Shown: piece after piece, positions 20,487 to 31,413 of the stretch
How positions within the stretch are numbered: position 1 is the stretch's first letter
Layout of the letters: each line of letters opens with the position of its first letter
DNA from: Powellomyces hirtus
Lineage: Eukaryota > Chytridiomycota > Chytridiomycetes > Spizellomycetales > Powellomycetaceae
Direction: 5' to 3'
Length of the DNA stretch: 64,000 nt
NCBI GenBank assembly: GCA_025526995.1
Contig: JAHLKG010000013.1
Span: forward strand, 310,001 to 374,000
Translations under genes and position numbers: made by a program
The notes under the pieces: generated by a model
Database searches by the model: none
What the model saw: only the letters and a program-made list of their open reading frames with translations
What the model was told of the DNA's origin: nothing

Positions 20487-23400
20487 CTAAATACTCGCAG
20501 CATCACTAGAATCGGGTTCTGAAGAGGTGACGTGTGCATTCGTTGCAGCAGGTACAGGTGCCCGAGCAGAAGCGGATTGCGGCTGTTGTTGGTGTTGTGG
20601 CGATGTTGGCCGTGATACTCCGCCCCCCACTGGCCGCACTCCGATATCCCCTATTGGGAGTTTCATGGATGCACGTCGCGCTCTGCAAACAGCATCAACA
20701 CCAGCGGCCACGTCTTTCACGGAAGGGATTTCCTTCATGACGGAATAATCGTACTCGGATGACATTGTGTCATGGAACGCTTGATAGGTATCCACCACGT
20801 TGCTCTGAAAATAGAATAAAGGATGAGTTAGACAGAGAATAAAAGGATGTGATTGTGGCCACTGTTACCTTGATCACCCGCATGAGGACCGTCTCAGTTT
20901 TGCGATCGCCCAGATAATCAGCCATTTTCGCTGCGGCAACTCCGATGCTGTCAGTCAGTGTTTTGCGGAACGTGGTATACGTAAGCGTCACTTGCTCTGG
21001 GGATAGAACTAGTGCGTTAAGACATGTAGAATATGATGATGATACTTCCACTTGGCTTACCTGGGGATCCGAAATCTTCCTTGACGAGAGGTCGTTGGAA
21101 CTTATCGGCTGTGGCTCGGAGCTCCGTCACCTTGGGGCACGGGGATAGGTTTCAGAAACTATCCGGTCCTTTGAGATCAGATAATCATGCTTACCTTGAG
21201 TAGGAACGATGAGATTGGTTCCACGCACACCTTGGCAGTTTCCAGTATGAATTCCTCGCAAACATTCTTCAAGTCCTGGTCAACAGACTAGAGAGATGCG
21301 CGTTATTTTGTGCGTTCAGCATTGCTGCAAAAAGAGCATATCATACCTGCTTCGCGTCCGCGTAGCTTTCAACAATGACTGGAGCACCTGCTGAAATGAG
21401 TCCTTTGCCAAAGGTAGACAGCGTGCCCATGTCCCACCGTGACTGCAGCACAGAGGATACTGTGTCACGTAGAGCCGTGAAGTCTAGCACCTCCTCCTTG
21501 CGGACAAAGCTGAGCGTGTATGGGGTGATGTGTTCGCGCAACATGAGTAGATTTTTGATGAGAAAGAATTGTCCGTCAAGTTTTGTTTGCTTGCTGGAGA
21601 TGACGTTGGATGCCAGAACAAGGGATTTCCGACAACAGTCCACAGCTTCTTGAGCCAACTCTTCGAACGTGGTGTTTGGCACACATTGATACAGCTTGCC
21701 AAGGATGTAAAGGGTACGGTGCATCGTCGGGTACCATTCTCCGCCTCCAAAGACCAGCTTCCCGATGGCGCTTGCAGAAGGTTCTGGGTATTGCGCTGTG
21801 GCCTCTTCCGGGCTGTTCCCATCAATGGAACCTTCTTCATCATCATCGGAGTTCGATTCAACTTCCAAAATCGCCGGTGTGGCTGGATCAGCTAGCACAG
21901 GCGCAACGCTGTATGCGGATTGTATGGCAGTCGGCTGGGGTAGCCCACGCCCTCTCGCGAGAATCGCCAGCTCCTCTTCCCGGGGTGTAAACCCTTCGAT
22001 TTCTTCTCGAACATACGTCTGACTACGGAACACAAGACGCTGCTGCGCATCTTCCAGAATGTGTTCAACAACTGACTCGATGGGTTTGGGTCTTGCTTCT
22101 CCTTCCTCGCTCCCTGAATCGGACTGTCCGTCGGTCTCGTCTTGAGGGAGAAACGCAATATCAGGCGAATCCAAGTATATGTGAAGCGTTTGACAGAGTT
22201 CTGACAGAGCGTCGATACGTGACTCGCGCAGGATCAAAGGGCGGAGGGTCTCGTAGAGATGACTGGAAAGGGAGTCGAGATAGCCACTACAGATGCCAGA
22301 GGGAGCACGTTTTCAGACATAGATCGAAGGTAGCGAGCATTGCCAGCGCGAAGGCACCCGACTTACGCTAGTTCTTCTTCTCCTAAATGGAAATATTGAT
22401 GAAACAGATTCATCTCGTCAGCGCACAGTCGCAACACATACGCGCAGCCGCTTCTGGCCTTCGGAAGATTTCAATAAACGTGATGAAGCCGGTTGTAGCT
22501 AAAAGACGGTACCATAGTCAAAACATCCCCAGTCTCGAGGAATCCTTGCACTTGCGCGGCAATGTACGGATCGAGTATGTTTTGTCGTACTTGGAAATAT
22601 GTGGAAAGGCAGTCCCCTAGAAGAGCATAGTACCTAGCAACGCAAATGACAAATGAGTCTTGGCTTGGATGTCCAAGAAAAGTATCAGAATTCCACATAC
22701 TCTGGATGATTCTCACATCTAGCTTCAAGTTGCGCCAGCAAGAATCTCAGGCTAGGGGCAAGCGCCCGGAACTTCACGTAAAAAAGTGAAAGCTGCATGT
22801 TTGGCGTGAGCGGATCCTTCGGCCCACGGTTGGCAATCTTTTCCTTCACGTCGGCAAGGGTCGCGCGCATGGTTCGAACAAAATGCATTTTGATCAACGT
22901 AAGTCCACGTGTCATGCATTGTCGAAACCTCATAAGATAGAGCTCTGCGTCTCTATACTGCATATGGGCCTGAACAAACGACAGACACTCGTCCAACCGC
23001 AACAGCATTGGGACGAATCTGTCATCCAAACACACTTCTTCTCCAGGGGACGCAAAGAACTTTGTGATAGGTTCAATCTCGTTGAAGTAGCTCAATCGAG
23101 ATCCTAGGTTCTCGGCCATCTCTGCCAGCTGCGTCTGTTCTGCTAACAGCTTCTCACACGCGTTCTGAAGTGCCCTCGTTCTTCCTTCAACTGAGTCATA
23201 ATTGTCTTGCAGGCCGCTCAACAGCTCGGCGGTAGAGTTGATTTTGCTCAAGGTTTCGTCGCAGGCTTCCTGATACGCGTAGATGGTCCGGAGATACGTC
23301 CTACAACCGCAATTGATTGATCAGCGACACTTTACTCACAAGTGATCTACAAGCAAGATCGCGCGCGGTTCGTACCGATATCCTTCTTCCTGACCGCGTT

Positions 23401-23754
23401 CCATATCTTCCTCAACAGTCTCGAACCAGTTCAGGAACTGCTGTGTTGTTTCTATCGGTTGTCGTAACCCCAACATAGTGCTCTCTCCGGGACTACCTAG
23501 AGGGGTCCCCGCAGGAATCTGGTCATCTTCGTCGTCGCTTTCTACGAGCTGAAAATTGCAAGTGCGATGTCAAAAACCCTGTTAAGTGCGAGCCCACTGC
23601 AAAAAGCACAAAGGTTTACCCCCACGGGATATGGGAGTTCTGAGGCTGCCTCCTGAAGTAAGGTGCAGGCTGCCTTCTGAGCGTCGGACAGGGCAAAGCG
23701 GGTGTCCCAATCTTCGACCCTCGCTGAGCGTACTGAAGCGACCTGCGCTGTCAT
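20487..23754 (-). CDS. COG3: Conserved oligomeric Golgi complex subunit 3 (COG3/Sec34)
   Basis: Minus-strand multi-exon gene with ATG at 23754 (MTAQVASVRSARVEDWDTRF). Main coding blocks are about 23754-23620, 23550-23370, 23300-22690, 22640-22390, 22260-21350, and shorter exons down to the stop at 20487. Diagnostic text matches COG3 in order: RALQNACEKLLAEQTQLAEM, LSYFNEIEPITKFF, RFVPMLLRLDECLSFVQAHM, FRQCMTRGLTLIKMHFVRTM, QLSLFYVKFRALAPSLRFLL, RIDALSELCQTL, EDAQQRLVFRSQTYVREEIE, WYPTMHRTLYILGKLYQC, KQTKLDGQFFLIKNLLMLRE. The C-terminal exon (VDTYQAFHDTMSSEYDYSV) ends in a Pro/Gln/Ser-rich tail. COG3 is a lobe-A subunit of the COG tether, which acts in retrograde intra-Golgi vesicle traffic and glycosylation. 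Exact ends of the small C-terminal exons were not worked out. It shares a 217-bp divergent promoter with the F-box gene. Confidence 0.92.
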
Positions 23755-23971
23755 AACTTCCCAGATCCCTCAAATCCACTTTAGACCCAGTCTGTTCTTG
23801 ACTAGACAAAGACTGTCGGTTTCTCCAAGATTGCGCTGCGTGCCGTCATTGCGCGGCCGCCCACGAATTTCTCAAGCCACTGTCATTCTGTCAAAACGCC
23901 TCGCGTCCCGCGCCTGTCAACCTGCCAAGGGTTGCAATTCTTTCCTTCGTTCTTCCTTACACACTTCAGTT

Positions 23972-24826
23972 ATGCTGACATTTCTGTCTCTTCCGGTCGA
24001 CGTCCACTTGTTGATAGTCGCCCATCTACCGCCGCAAGCCATACACGCACTCTCATGCACTCACCGAGACATACACGCCATCCTCCATGCTAATACGGCG
24101 GCCATATTTCGGAATTTACAAAGCCAGTACATTGACCCCGTTCTCAACGCCTGTTACCTCTCGGCAAACGGCGCTATACCCTTCAGCCAATATGACATTG
24201 ACGTAGAAAGCAGATGTCGGAGAGGAGGCACCACGGGCGACGACAACGCAGGCGGTGACCCCGGTGCTGTGTATTACTATTTGTTGGGTCGGCAACGGAA
24301 GGTCGTCGAAGGTGCGGCTGCGGTCGTCAAGAGACTTGCGGGCGACGCTCGGGCAACCCGCGATCTTCTGGCGAATAGTGTGCGGATGTCTGGAAAGGAG
24401 GGCGTATGTGCCGACGCCGGAAGTGCAACAGGAATCACGGACGAGAATCATCTACGGCCCTGGACAGCCCGGGAGTTAGGAATCGAAGCATTGCGAGCCG
24501 TTCTATTACTACAATGGACGGTTGAAACTCTTCGACTGTTTGGTTGCAGTGCCACCAAAGGAAGTAAGTCCAGCCCGGGACACTCCCTCATTGGGTGCAA
24601 ATATGTCCGATGGATTTTAGCCGATCTCCATGTCTTTGAATTACGGGTCATCTACTGGGCTGTACTCAATCTGGACGGTCACAGCTTTACCCATCCGAGC
24701 ACCAAGTGGCGCTCTGATGCGCAAGGATTTGAGGTCGGGAGGTTCGAAATGGTCTTTTTGCGGCCGTGTCTAAAGAAATGCCTGAAAGATCGAGGAGGGG
24801 ACATCTTTGATGACTACATAGGATAA
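23972..24826 (+). CDS. F-box domain protein
   Basis: An intronless 284-residue frame starts at the ATG at 23972; the frame is open further upstream but has no ATG there and would run into the COG3 start. The N-terminus is an F-box (LSLPVDVHLLIVAHLPPQAI, then HALSCTHRDIHAI), the helical motif that binds Skp1 in SCF ubiquitin ligases. The remaining ~240 residues match no substrate-binding repeat (LRR, WD40, Kelch) that I can recognise. They include a Gly/Asp-rich loop and several Trp/Leu-rich helices. The role is therefore inferred only as an SCF substrate receptor with unknown substrate. It is divergently arranged with COG3 (217 bp between start codons). Confidence 0.7.
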   Translation: MLTFLSLPVDVHLLIVAHLPPQAIHALSCTHRDIHAILHANTAAIFRNLQSQYIDPVLNACYLSANGAIPFSQYDIDVESRCRRGGTTGDDNAGGDPGAVYYYLLGRQRKVVEGAAAVVKRLAGDARATRDLLANSVRMSGKEGVCADAGSATGITDENHLRPWTARELGIEALRAVLLLQWTVETLRLFGCSATKGSKSSPGHSLIGCKYVRWILADLHVFELRVIYWAVLNLDGHSFTHPSTKWRSDAQGFEVGRFEMVFLRPCLKKCLKDRGGDIFDDYIG

Positions 24827-25148
24827 ACGCTGCTGCAATCTGATACTAGAGGAAAGCACTCTTTGACCGATAAAAGATGTAATGAATGAACTACTGCATT
24901 AATATGTGCTTTCAAAATGTACAAAGGACTATGAATCTATACACGTCGGATTGCCAGCAAATCCTCAGTCTCGTCGTGCTAAAAGCTAACCGCTCAGCAT
25001 GTAATATAGTATCTTCTGATGAAACACAGTAGCGTACGCCATGCAGTGCATACGGCCTAAAAACTCCTTCCTTCGTCATTTGTATTCTGCAAAGGCCACG
25101 GTCTCACAATCTTCTGTCCCTCGACCTCCACTTCAAGATGATGATGCC
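24827..25148. other. Convergent 3' intergenic region
   Basis: Lies between the convergent F-box (+) and DUF7918-type (-) genes. A/T-rich, and I see no gene in it. Confidence 0.6.
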
Positions 25149-26451
25149 CTATGTCGCCAAGGAACCTGCAGTAGGACTTCCGGTCGGGGTGCTTTTGCCC
25201 TTGTCGACCAAGCTATTGTTGTTCTCATCGCGGCCGACTGAGATCCTTCCCGCTTCCCGTTTCAAACGCTTGTTAGCAGAGCCATCTGCTCCGCTGCGAC
25301 CAGAGCGTTTGCTAGCTGGCATCACACTGCCGTCCGTCAAATCAATGAATTCGGGTTCCCGCCGCACTGCTTCGCTGCCGATCTTGAACGGTGCCGCCGA
25401 AGAAGAGGATCCCGCGGTCGCATTCCCGGCCAGGAGACCTTCCAGCCTGTTGACTTTGTCGAGCAGGGTCTTGTATTCGTTGCGGCCGAGTGAAATTGTG
25501 TTGACCTCCTGTTTCAAGTCATTTGCTTCGAGATCAATTATGCGGGTACTGCGTTTGATATCTGGCAGTACTCTTCCATCTGTCAAATCAATAAACGCCG
25601 GTTCTGGCCGCACGGCTTGGCCATTGATCCGGATCGGCTCCGCCTCAATGTCATTTGCGTCATGTTGCGGTTCTGGTCGTTCCACAAGTCCTTCTGCTTC
25701 CAAAAGCTCTGCACCTCCCGAGTGAGCGTGGAGAACAGACCTAACGCATCCATGATGTGAACATACCTCTTGATCGATATTTCATTTCAATCGTCAAGAA
25801 GGATACGGAATCGATGTAAGTACACCCAATAACCCGGCGTTGACGCGCGGGCACGGCATCTCCATATCTGGTTCATCGTCAGACTAGAGGTCACAACCGG
25901 AAAAGCTGTCCACGGTGTATACCTTACCGTGTGCAGTGACTGAGAAGTACAGCCTTCTTGGGAGCAGCCCCTCCGTGGATGCGCAGCGGATTCTTTTGCG
26001 GTGCACTACCCGGCCGCGAAGGACCACTGGTGTTGACTCGCCAGACTTCAAGAATGAGACTCCCAATTTTGTTGGGGTGGTGCAATGCAGGTGTGGGAGC
26101 TCCCGCAGCCGGTTGCTGATTGTGGTCCAAACTACCAAAACGGAACGGGTACAGCTTGTCTCCAATGTCACGACCAGTCAGCATATGTGTTGCCTTCCCC
26201 CCTTGGTACACGTGGTTTCCTGTCGCTTCGCCGTCCACAAACAGGCGGTAGTTCAGGCCGCCTGTGTCCCATTCTCGCAGAACGGATTGGTCAAAATCGA
26301 AACAAATACTGTACGGGGTGTCGTCCCTGGCAATTATATGAGTTGTGATATTGGTGGTCCCATTTGCATCCTGAGTGACGTTTGTGCCATATTCCTCGAG
26401 TGCCTGCCCATCCACCATAACATGGGCGGTGAACCCACGCCACGTAGGCAT
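25149..26451 (-). CDS. DUF7918-type protein with two IDLTDG (SIM-like) motifs
   Basis: Three minus-strand exons, 26451-25928, 25867-25767 and 25714-25149, join in phase to 396 residues. The first ~240 residues resemble the fungal DUF7918 family: RGFTAHVMVDGQALEEY near the start, GGLNYRLFVDGEATGNHVYQ in the middle, SLILEVWRVN, and across the last splice IEMKYRSRG joined to AELLEAEGLV. DUF7918 proteins are common in basidiomycetes and chytrids and have no established function. The C-terminal ~160 residues contain a near-duplicate unit, EPAFIDLTDGRVLPDIKRS and EPEFIDLTDGSVMPASKRS, separated by about 75 residues with a coiled-coil-like segment. The I-D-L-T-D core fits the consensus of SUMO-interacting motifs, so SUMO or nuclear partner binding is possible (inference). 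The tail is basic (KRLKR), a possible nuclear localisation signal. Confidence 0.72.
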
Positions 26452-26681
26452 TACTTTGCTTTTTGATATCCGCCTCTGCTCGAAAACTTCGATTCTCGCT
26501 GTGAGTTTCAAATACGCTTAAGGTCACTGCTGTTGCGTGAGTGGGCTTCGTCTGAAACAGCGTCGCGGTCATGTCTCGACGAGCCTTTTGGCTCGCATTG
26601 CGTAAGCTCGCCCGCCGCCCTGTCAATATGTCAATTTGACGGGTTCTGTGTGGAGAACAATTACCTTCCGCGAAACCTCCC

Positions 26682-28325
26682 ATGTCTTCCCGCGCCGCAC
26701 TACTTCTTCAAAGAGAGCAATATCGTCTGAGCAAAGAGCACGGCATATGGGTACCATCCCTCGGCAACACATATGAACCTGCCAAAAAACTGACAATATA
26801 TATCTTGTTTCTCAGGGTGTCACAGCGCAACCAGTAGAGAATGATTTGTTTCACTGGCAAGCCATCATTGAGGGTTTGCCCGATACACCTTGGGAAGGTA
26901 CAGAAGGCCTCAGTGTGACCAGGTCCTTTTTGGGTCATTCAAACTTTTCTGGATAGGTGGAAGGTTCAAGCTGGAGATGTTTTTCGATGACGAATATAAC
27001 GAGAAACCTCCGGAGGTCTTCTTCATGACTGTTCCTTTTCATCCAAATGGTATGAGTGGGCTTTTGTGGCATCCGTCATCGAAAACGTGGGTGGTTGGAG
27101 AAGCGTAAACCACTAAGCATTATCTGTGACCGCAGTTGATATGCATACCGGAAAACCTTGCATATCATTCCTCGAGGATCCAATGGAATGGGAACCTGAA
27201 ACTCGAATATCACAGCTGCTGATGTTTCTGCAAGTATGTAACTGCATTCTCCCCTCCCGTCAATTGGCATACGAGCAAGACACGTCATTTCTTCCCTCAA
27301 GGCATATCACTACCACTCAGCGCTGAAACTCATCCTCAGGCTCTACTCGCGAATCCAGGGCTAGACTATCCCGTCAACATTGCAGCTGCAGAGATCTACC
27401 AAACCTCTCCAAGACTTTATGACCAGCTAGTTCGAGATTGCGTAGTCGCGAGTCGCCGAGTAGAGGGTATGTGTGACAACGTGCAGACCGAGAAATATTC
27501 CATTAATCTCATCGAGATTGTTCGCTTGCAGCGGGAATGGTGCCGTTCGAAGGCGAGGAGGGAGAGGTGGCTTCGGAAGAGGGTGAAAATCTGGAATCAT
27601 ACCTCCCGATCCCAGCGGAGCCGGAAGTTGTGACTCTGCCTATGTCAAAAAGCGTCGTGCAAACCGTGAGTTTTGAGCAGTACTATGACCATTGGAAGGG
27701 GCTCGCGACTTCGGTGCACATCAAGCCAGGTTCTCATACGGGTCAGTTCGTGGTACCGTATGGATATGACTTTCCATTTGATCAACGTTTGTGACCATAT
27801 TCCATATTTCCCTGCTCGCAGCGCATTCGCGACTACCCGCAGAGCTGATGATTGCCCGCGATGCAGTTGGGGGAAAAGTAACAGAAGAACAGTTCCGAGA
27901 AATGATGCAAAGGTACGCCAGTGAAGAAGTAGTTTCTCACATCATGAACGCATGTAGACATCCTTCTTGCACACAGACAACGAGACCTATGGTTTGGCAT
28001 CTTCCCACCAAAGAAGGTGAAGAAACCCGGCAGAAGGGATTCACGAGAAGCACGTGTCGACGCAATGCGACAACTGTACAGAACATACTCGACAAACGGC
28101 GGCATGTCGTGCGAGTTCCCCAAATCAAATCCCGCCACATCTTCTGGTGCGAACGCCGAGATCGCCGGGATGTTGAAGGGCACCGTGCAGTCGTCGCCGC
28201 TTTTCAGTGCTGGCGACCTGGTTGGAGAACCGGCTGGTGTCCATAAAGCCGAGGACTGGGAGCTGGAAGCGGATAACCTGTTGACGTGGACCGAACAGCT
28301 AGAACATTCTGCTACACTTGCGTGA
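26682..28325 (+). CDS. UBE2U: Ubiquitin-conjugating enzyme E2, UBE2U-like
   Basis: Eight exons (26682-26750, 26816-26897, 26957-27049, 27136-27233, 27340-27466, 27532-27741, 27822-27912, 27977-28325) close in frame at 372 residues. The UBC fold starts at once (MSSRAALLLQREQYRLSKEH, then GVTAQPVENDLFHWQAIIEG). The active-site block reads FHPN ... TGKPCISFL, with HPN and the catalytic Cys in the expected spacing, followed by NPGLDYPVNIAAAEIY. The extended C-terminus matches human UBE2U rather than ordinary E2s: VVQTVSFEQYYDHWKGLATS after the UBC domain and a final DNLLTWTEQL. It should accept ubiquitin as a thioester from E1 and pass it on with an E3. UBE2U function is poorly known. It shares a 230-bp divergent promoter with the DUF7918-type gene. 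Confidence 0.88.
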
Positions 28326-28553
28326 ACCAACTTCCCAGAAAGTCATATCTGTTACCAATGGGCGCAAGTTTTGCCTGCTAGGTCTCACGTAAACGCAAAG
28401 TGCGGAGACAATTTCATGCAGCAGTGTCTAAGCGGTTCTCGTGTATTGGGAGGCAGCTATGGGTCGAGTATTCCCAAAATTTCGGTATTAATATATTTAC
28501 AAAGCAATGTATGGTCTTCTTCTTTCGGATATGTCACGGAGGATCAGGGAGAC
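28326..28553. other. Short convergent intergenic stretch
   Basis: Between UBE2U-like (+) and the LYR protein (-). The plus ORF at 28371-28766 overlaps the LYR gene and is its shadow. Confidence 0.5.
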
Positions 28554-28948
28554 TTAAAGAAGGCCGCCCATCTCGTTCTCGAGAATAAAGGTACCTCTCT
28601 ACAAGCAGTCAGGAGAAGGAAGTTGGTCTTCGATGTCGAGCCATCTTTTGCGGTAGCAGCTTACCTTGAACAGTCTTTGCTGCTTTATCGGATCAGCAAC
28701 ATCCTGATTTGCCCTGAACGCCTCTCTCACGCGAAGTCGGTAATAGTCCTTGTCAGTGTACTTTAAAGCACTGCGTTGGGAGGGGAAAGAATTGTCAAAT
28801 AAACTCAACTCTTATCTATGCAAGCTCAGCGCAAATAATCAAAGCGACTGGGATGCAGAGAAACTACTGAGTTTTGAACTCACCGAGAGGAGGCGAGAAG
28901 CCGCCTATAGAGCCTCAAAACCTGCGTACGATCTATTGACAGCGACAT
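28554..28948 (-). CDS. LYR-motif microprotein, MIEF1-MP/AltMiD51-like
   Basis: Three minus-strand exons, 28948-28884, 28770-28665 and 28598-28554, join in phase to 71 residues. The LYR motif is present (QVLRLYRRLL), followed by ALKYTDKDYYRLRVREAFRA, a charged helix (DPIKQQRLFK) and the tail RGTFILENEMGGLL. In length (71 versus 70), in the YTD-[KR]-D-[YF]-Y block and in the GxxFLxxxxGxx-type end, this matches the vertebrate MIEF1 microprotein, which is read from an upstream ORF of the MIEF1 mRNA and works in mitochondrial ribosome assembly with the acyl-carrier protein. Here it is an independent spliced gene. Mitochondrial matrix location is inferred from the family. Other LYR proteins (LYRM4/Isd11, LYRM9) fit less well because they lack the YTDKDYY block. 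Confidence 0.8.
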
Positions 28949-29139
28949 GTCGTAACGGTGAAAACGTATTGACAGGATTTGAGATGTCTCGTCCAAAGCC
29001 TGAATGACAGGATTCATTAGTTGCCATGACGATTGATTGAATTTGCGTGCCTCACCCTGGAATTGACCTCGCGCATTCCAAAACGACAGCATCGCATTAC
29101 CGAAGTGGAGTTCGACGGCACTCTCCCTCTCCGCCCATA

Positions 29140-29780
29140 ATGTGCAACAGCATTCCACGAGCGTTTCGATCGTTCGCACGCGCAGCTGCTTCTTCTTCCT
29201 CTTCCGCGCCCCGCGCAAGCGCCCGTCCTTCTTTTCGCTCTGCCCCCTCCGCCGCCCCGAATGCCTCCGCCGCTGCGTCAGCTTCCGCTGCCGGCTCGCG
29301 TTCTATGCACTCCCAAACCTCAGCTGCTGCGTCCCAACTCCTTATCGTGAGTGTCCCACTAAGTCTACTGAGTCAATGCAAAGATGGCGACATCGTATCT
29401 GAAGATATCCCATTTGTTATAGAAATCAGCTGCTTCTTCCGCGGGACATCTCAGTGCCCTGATAAGAGGGCGTGCCGTCTGCACATGGTACGGATCGCTG
29501 AAGGATGATATCTAGGTACGGGAATCCGCAAAAGTCGGCAACGCGACGGCGGCTTATTGGACTGCTGGCTTTCGTTGGGCGAAACGTTTGGCTGAGCGGA
29601 AACCGGTCGGAAGCGATTGCCGCGGAATTGATAACAAGAGGACCCCTGGGAAGATGCCATCAATCGTCTCAGTATCATGTATCTGATATTCCTTTTGCTT
29701 TTTTCAGCGGGTCTTGGTCTTTGGAGGATCGCTAACGAATGCCAATATTGATGCACAATATTTCCAACTGCTACGATCGC
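29140..29780 (+). CDS. Possible small mitochondrially targeted protein (exons unresolved)
   Basis: An ATG at 29140 opens a Ser/Ala/Arg-rich, acid-free N-terminus (MCNSIPRAFRSFARAAASSS and onward) typical of a mitochondrial presequence. Exon 1 probably ends at 29346 before GTGAGT. A second exon after the TAG near 29420 continues in frame (KSAASSAGHLSALIRGRAVC). Beyond about 29480 two frames stay open and I could not choose the next junction; a final piece near 29707-29750 reads AGLGLWRIANE. No family is recognised. It is divergent from the LYR protein gene with about 190 bp between starts, so the two could be co-regulated. Confidence 0.35.
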
Positions 29781-30067
29781 TCCCTCCCATCTCCGGCCAC
29801 CCGAAAACGCAACTGCACTATGAACGGCCGCCATTTCGTACACATCCACCACCATCACCTAATCGCTGATGACCAATGCATATCATAGCTTGGCATCGGC
29901 TGAATATTTATTCCCCAATGTATTATCTGTGACGTGGCCTTGCGGCATCACGACGTTGAGCACTGCATACACAAATGATGACGAATGATTGTTTAATTCA
30001 TTTTTTAATGGTATATTTAAACATAAGTTGGGGTTGGAAATAAAAATACACCGATCGAGGAAAGTTC
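29781..30067. other. Intergenic, A/T-rich
   Basis: No gene seen. Holds the 3' flank of the GST gene (A/T-rich around 29980-30050). Confidence 0.5.
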
Positions 30068-30857
30068 TTAGTGAGCCTTGTTCCACTCTTGGATCTTGGG
30101 GTGGTTGTGCGCATTGTCGTGTATCTTCTTCAGCAAGGGGAAACCGTCGATCAGATCTGTCGGGAGGCCATCCAACAGACCTGACTGGAACCAACCAAAC
30201 TGGCCGTACAGCAGGATGTCGGCAATGGTCAGCGTGTTGCCAACACAGAAGTCGCCTGCGGTGACGGAGATGGCTTTCTCCAGATTTTTCAGGTCTCTAG
30301 TGAGATCGCCTTCCGGAGCGGCCAGGGCCTTGCGCATGGCGATTTTCTTCTCCTGGTCCTGCTCGTAGAACGAAGGGCGCATCAACTGTGCGATGTCTGA
30401 AGAAAGCGACACGATTGAGTGAGTATAAGATATGATGAGTGAATGGCGCGCATCGCCGCCCGTTTCTTCCTCATGCGTACCTTCGGAAGCACTGATGTAT
30501 TCATCCACCTTGAGTGCCGACCAAGCGTCCTCAGGATACAGCCCGGACTTTGGTGCAATTTTACCAATGTAGCGCATGATGGCGGTGGTCTGCGTGACGG
30601 GCTTCCCGTCGATTTCGAGCACTGGTACTTGTCCGAATGGTGTGGTGGGTTTGATCGCGGCCCATTGGTCACGCGCGAACCTGTGGTCATCGAAAGCGAG
30701 TCCAGCAACGGTGAGCGCCAGGCGAATGGGCTCACCACGGCCCTATGCGTAGGAACAACAAACAATATCATTTAATAACGCTGAACAAACGCGTAAGACA
30801 TGCATTGTCAAGCTTTACCTTCATATCAAAGTAAGTCAGTTTGAGAGTAGGTGCCAT
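30068..30857 (-). CDS. Glutathione S-transferase, sigma-like
   Basis: Three minus-strand exons, 30857-30819, 30742-30481 and 30396-30068, close in frame at 209 residues, the usual length of cytosolic GSTs. The N-terminal thioredoxin-like domain starts MAPTLKLTYFDMKGRGEPIR, with the Tyr near position 9 that activates glutathione in sigma/alpha/mu/pi classes. It continues to the GSH-binding FGQVPVLEIDGKPVTQTTAI, with the cis-Pro in VPV and QTTAI in the place of the usual QS-x-AI. The all-helical C-terminal domain includes FCVGNTLTIADILLYGQFGW, the N-capping box region. It conjugates glutathione to electrophiles in the cytosol. Sigma class (prostaglandin-D-synthase-like) is a best guess from the RGRGEPIR start. 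It is head-to-head with the DODA-type dioxygenase gene. Confidence 0.9.
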
Positions 30858-31413
30858 GTTTGTATTGATTGGATTGTGGAGTAGACGGAGCGGCGGAGGT
30901 TCGCGTCCTCATATTTATAGCCCTGGGGAGACAGAAGCATGAAGAACACAGAAGATTGACGATGACAAATGGGGGAAGGACCCTAAGCAATTACGGGGGA
31001 TTGCCCCATTTGTCAACACGCCCACGCGAGCAACACACACGCGTCTTGTCTACACCAACGTGTACATTTTGACGCGTCGATTGTAAATTAGGAAACACTT
31101 GTAATTGTCATCATTCCGAAAATGAGATTCATTCCCGGAAATGAGATTCATTACAGCCGCTTTGGGAAGCATAATCAGAAGTGCTGCGCATTTCCATCTA
31201 CTGCTGCTCTGACAAACTGACATTTCGTGACACTGTCATTTCTCGTGTCAACACACCCGTATACTTGAAGCGTTCGCAGCCATTTCTCCTCCAAATATAA
31301 AGCCGACGGGCTTCGTCGCCGTCTCCCTATCCGTCTTCGCAGCGCTTCTCTTCTCATATTACGCTACGTCAGTCGTTTTACCAAAACCAGCCAAGACAGG
31401 ACCTCAACGCAAC
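30858..31413. promoter_or_regulatory. Divergent promoter region of GST and DODA-type genes
   Basis: 556 bp between two divergent start codons, with no coding sequence seen. It contains a direct repeat of AATGAGATTCATT (about 31119-31155, two copies) and an AT-rich core. Shared regulation of a GST and a ring-cleaving dioxygenase, for example by oxidative or xenobiotic stress, is only inference. Confidence 0.4.
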
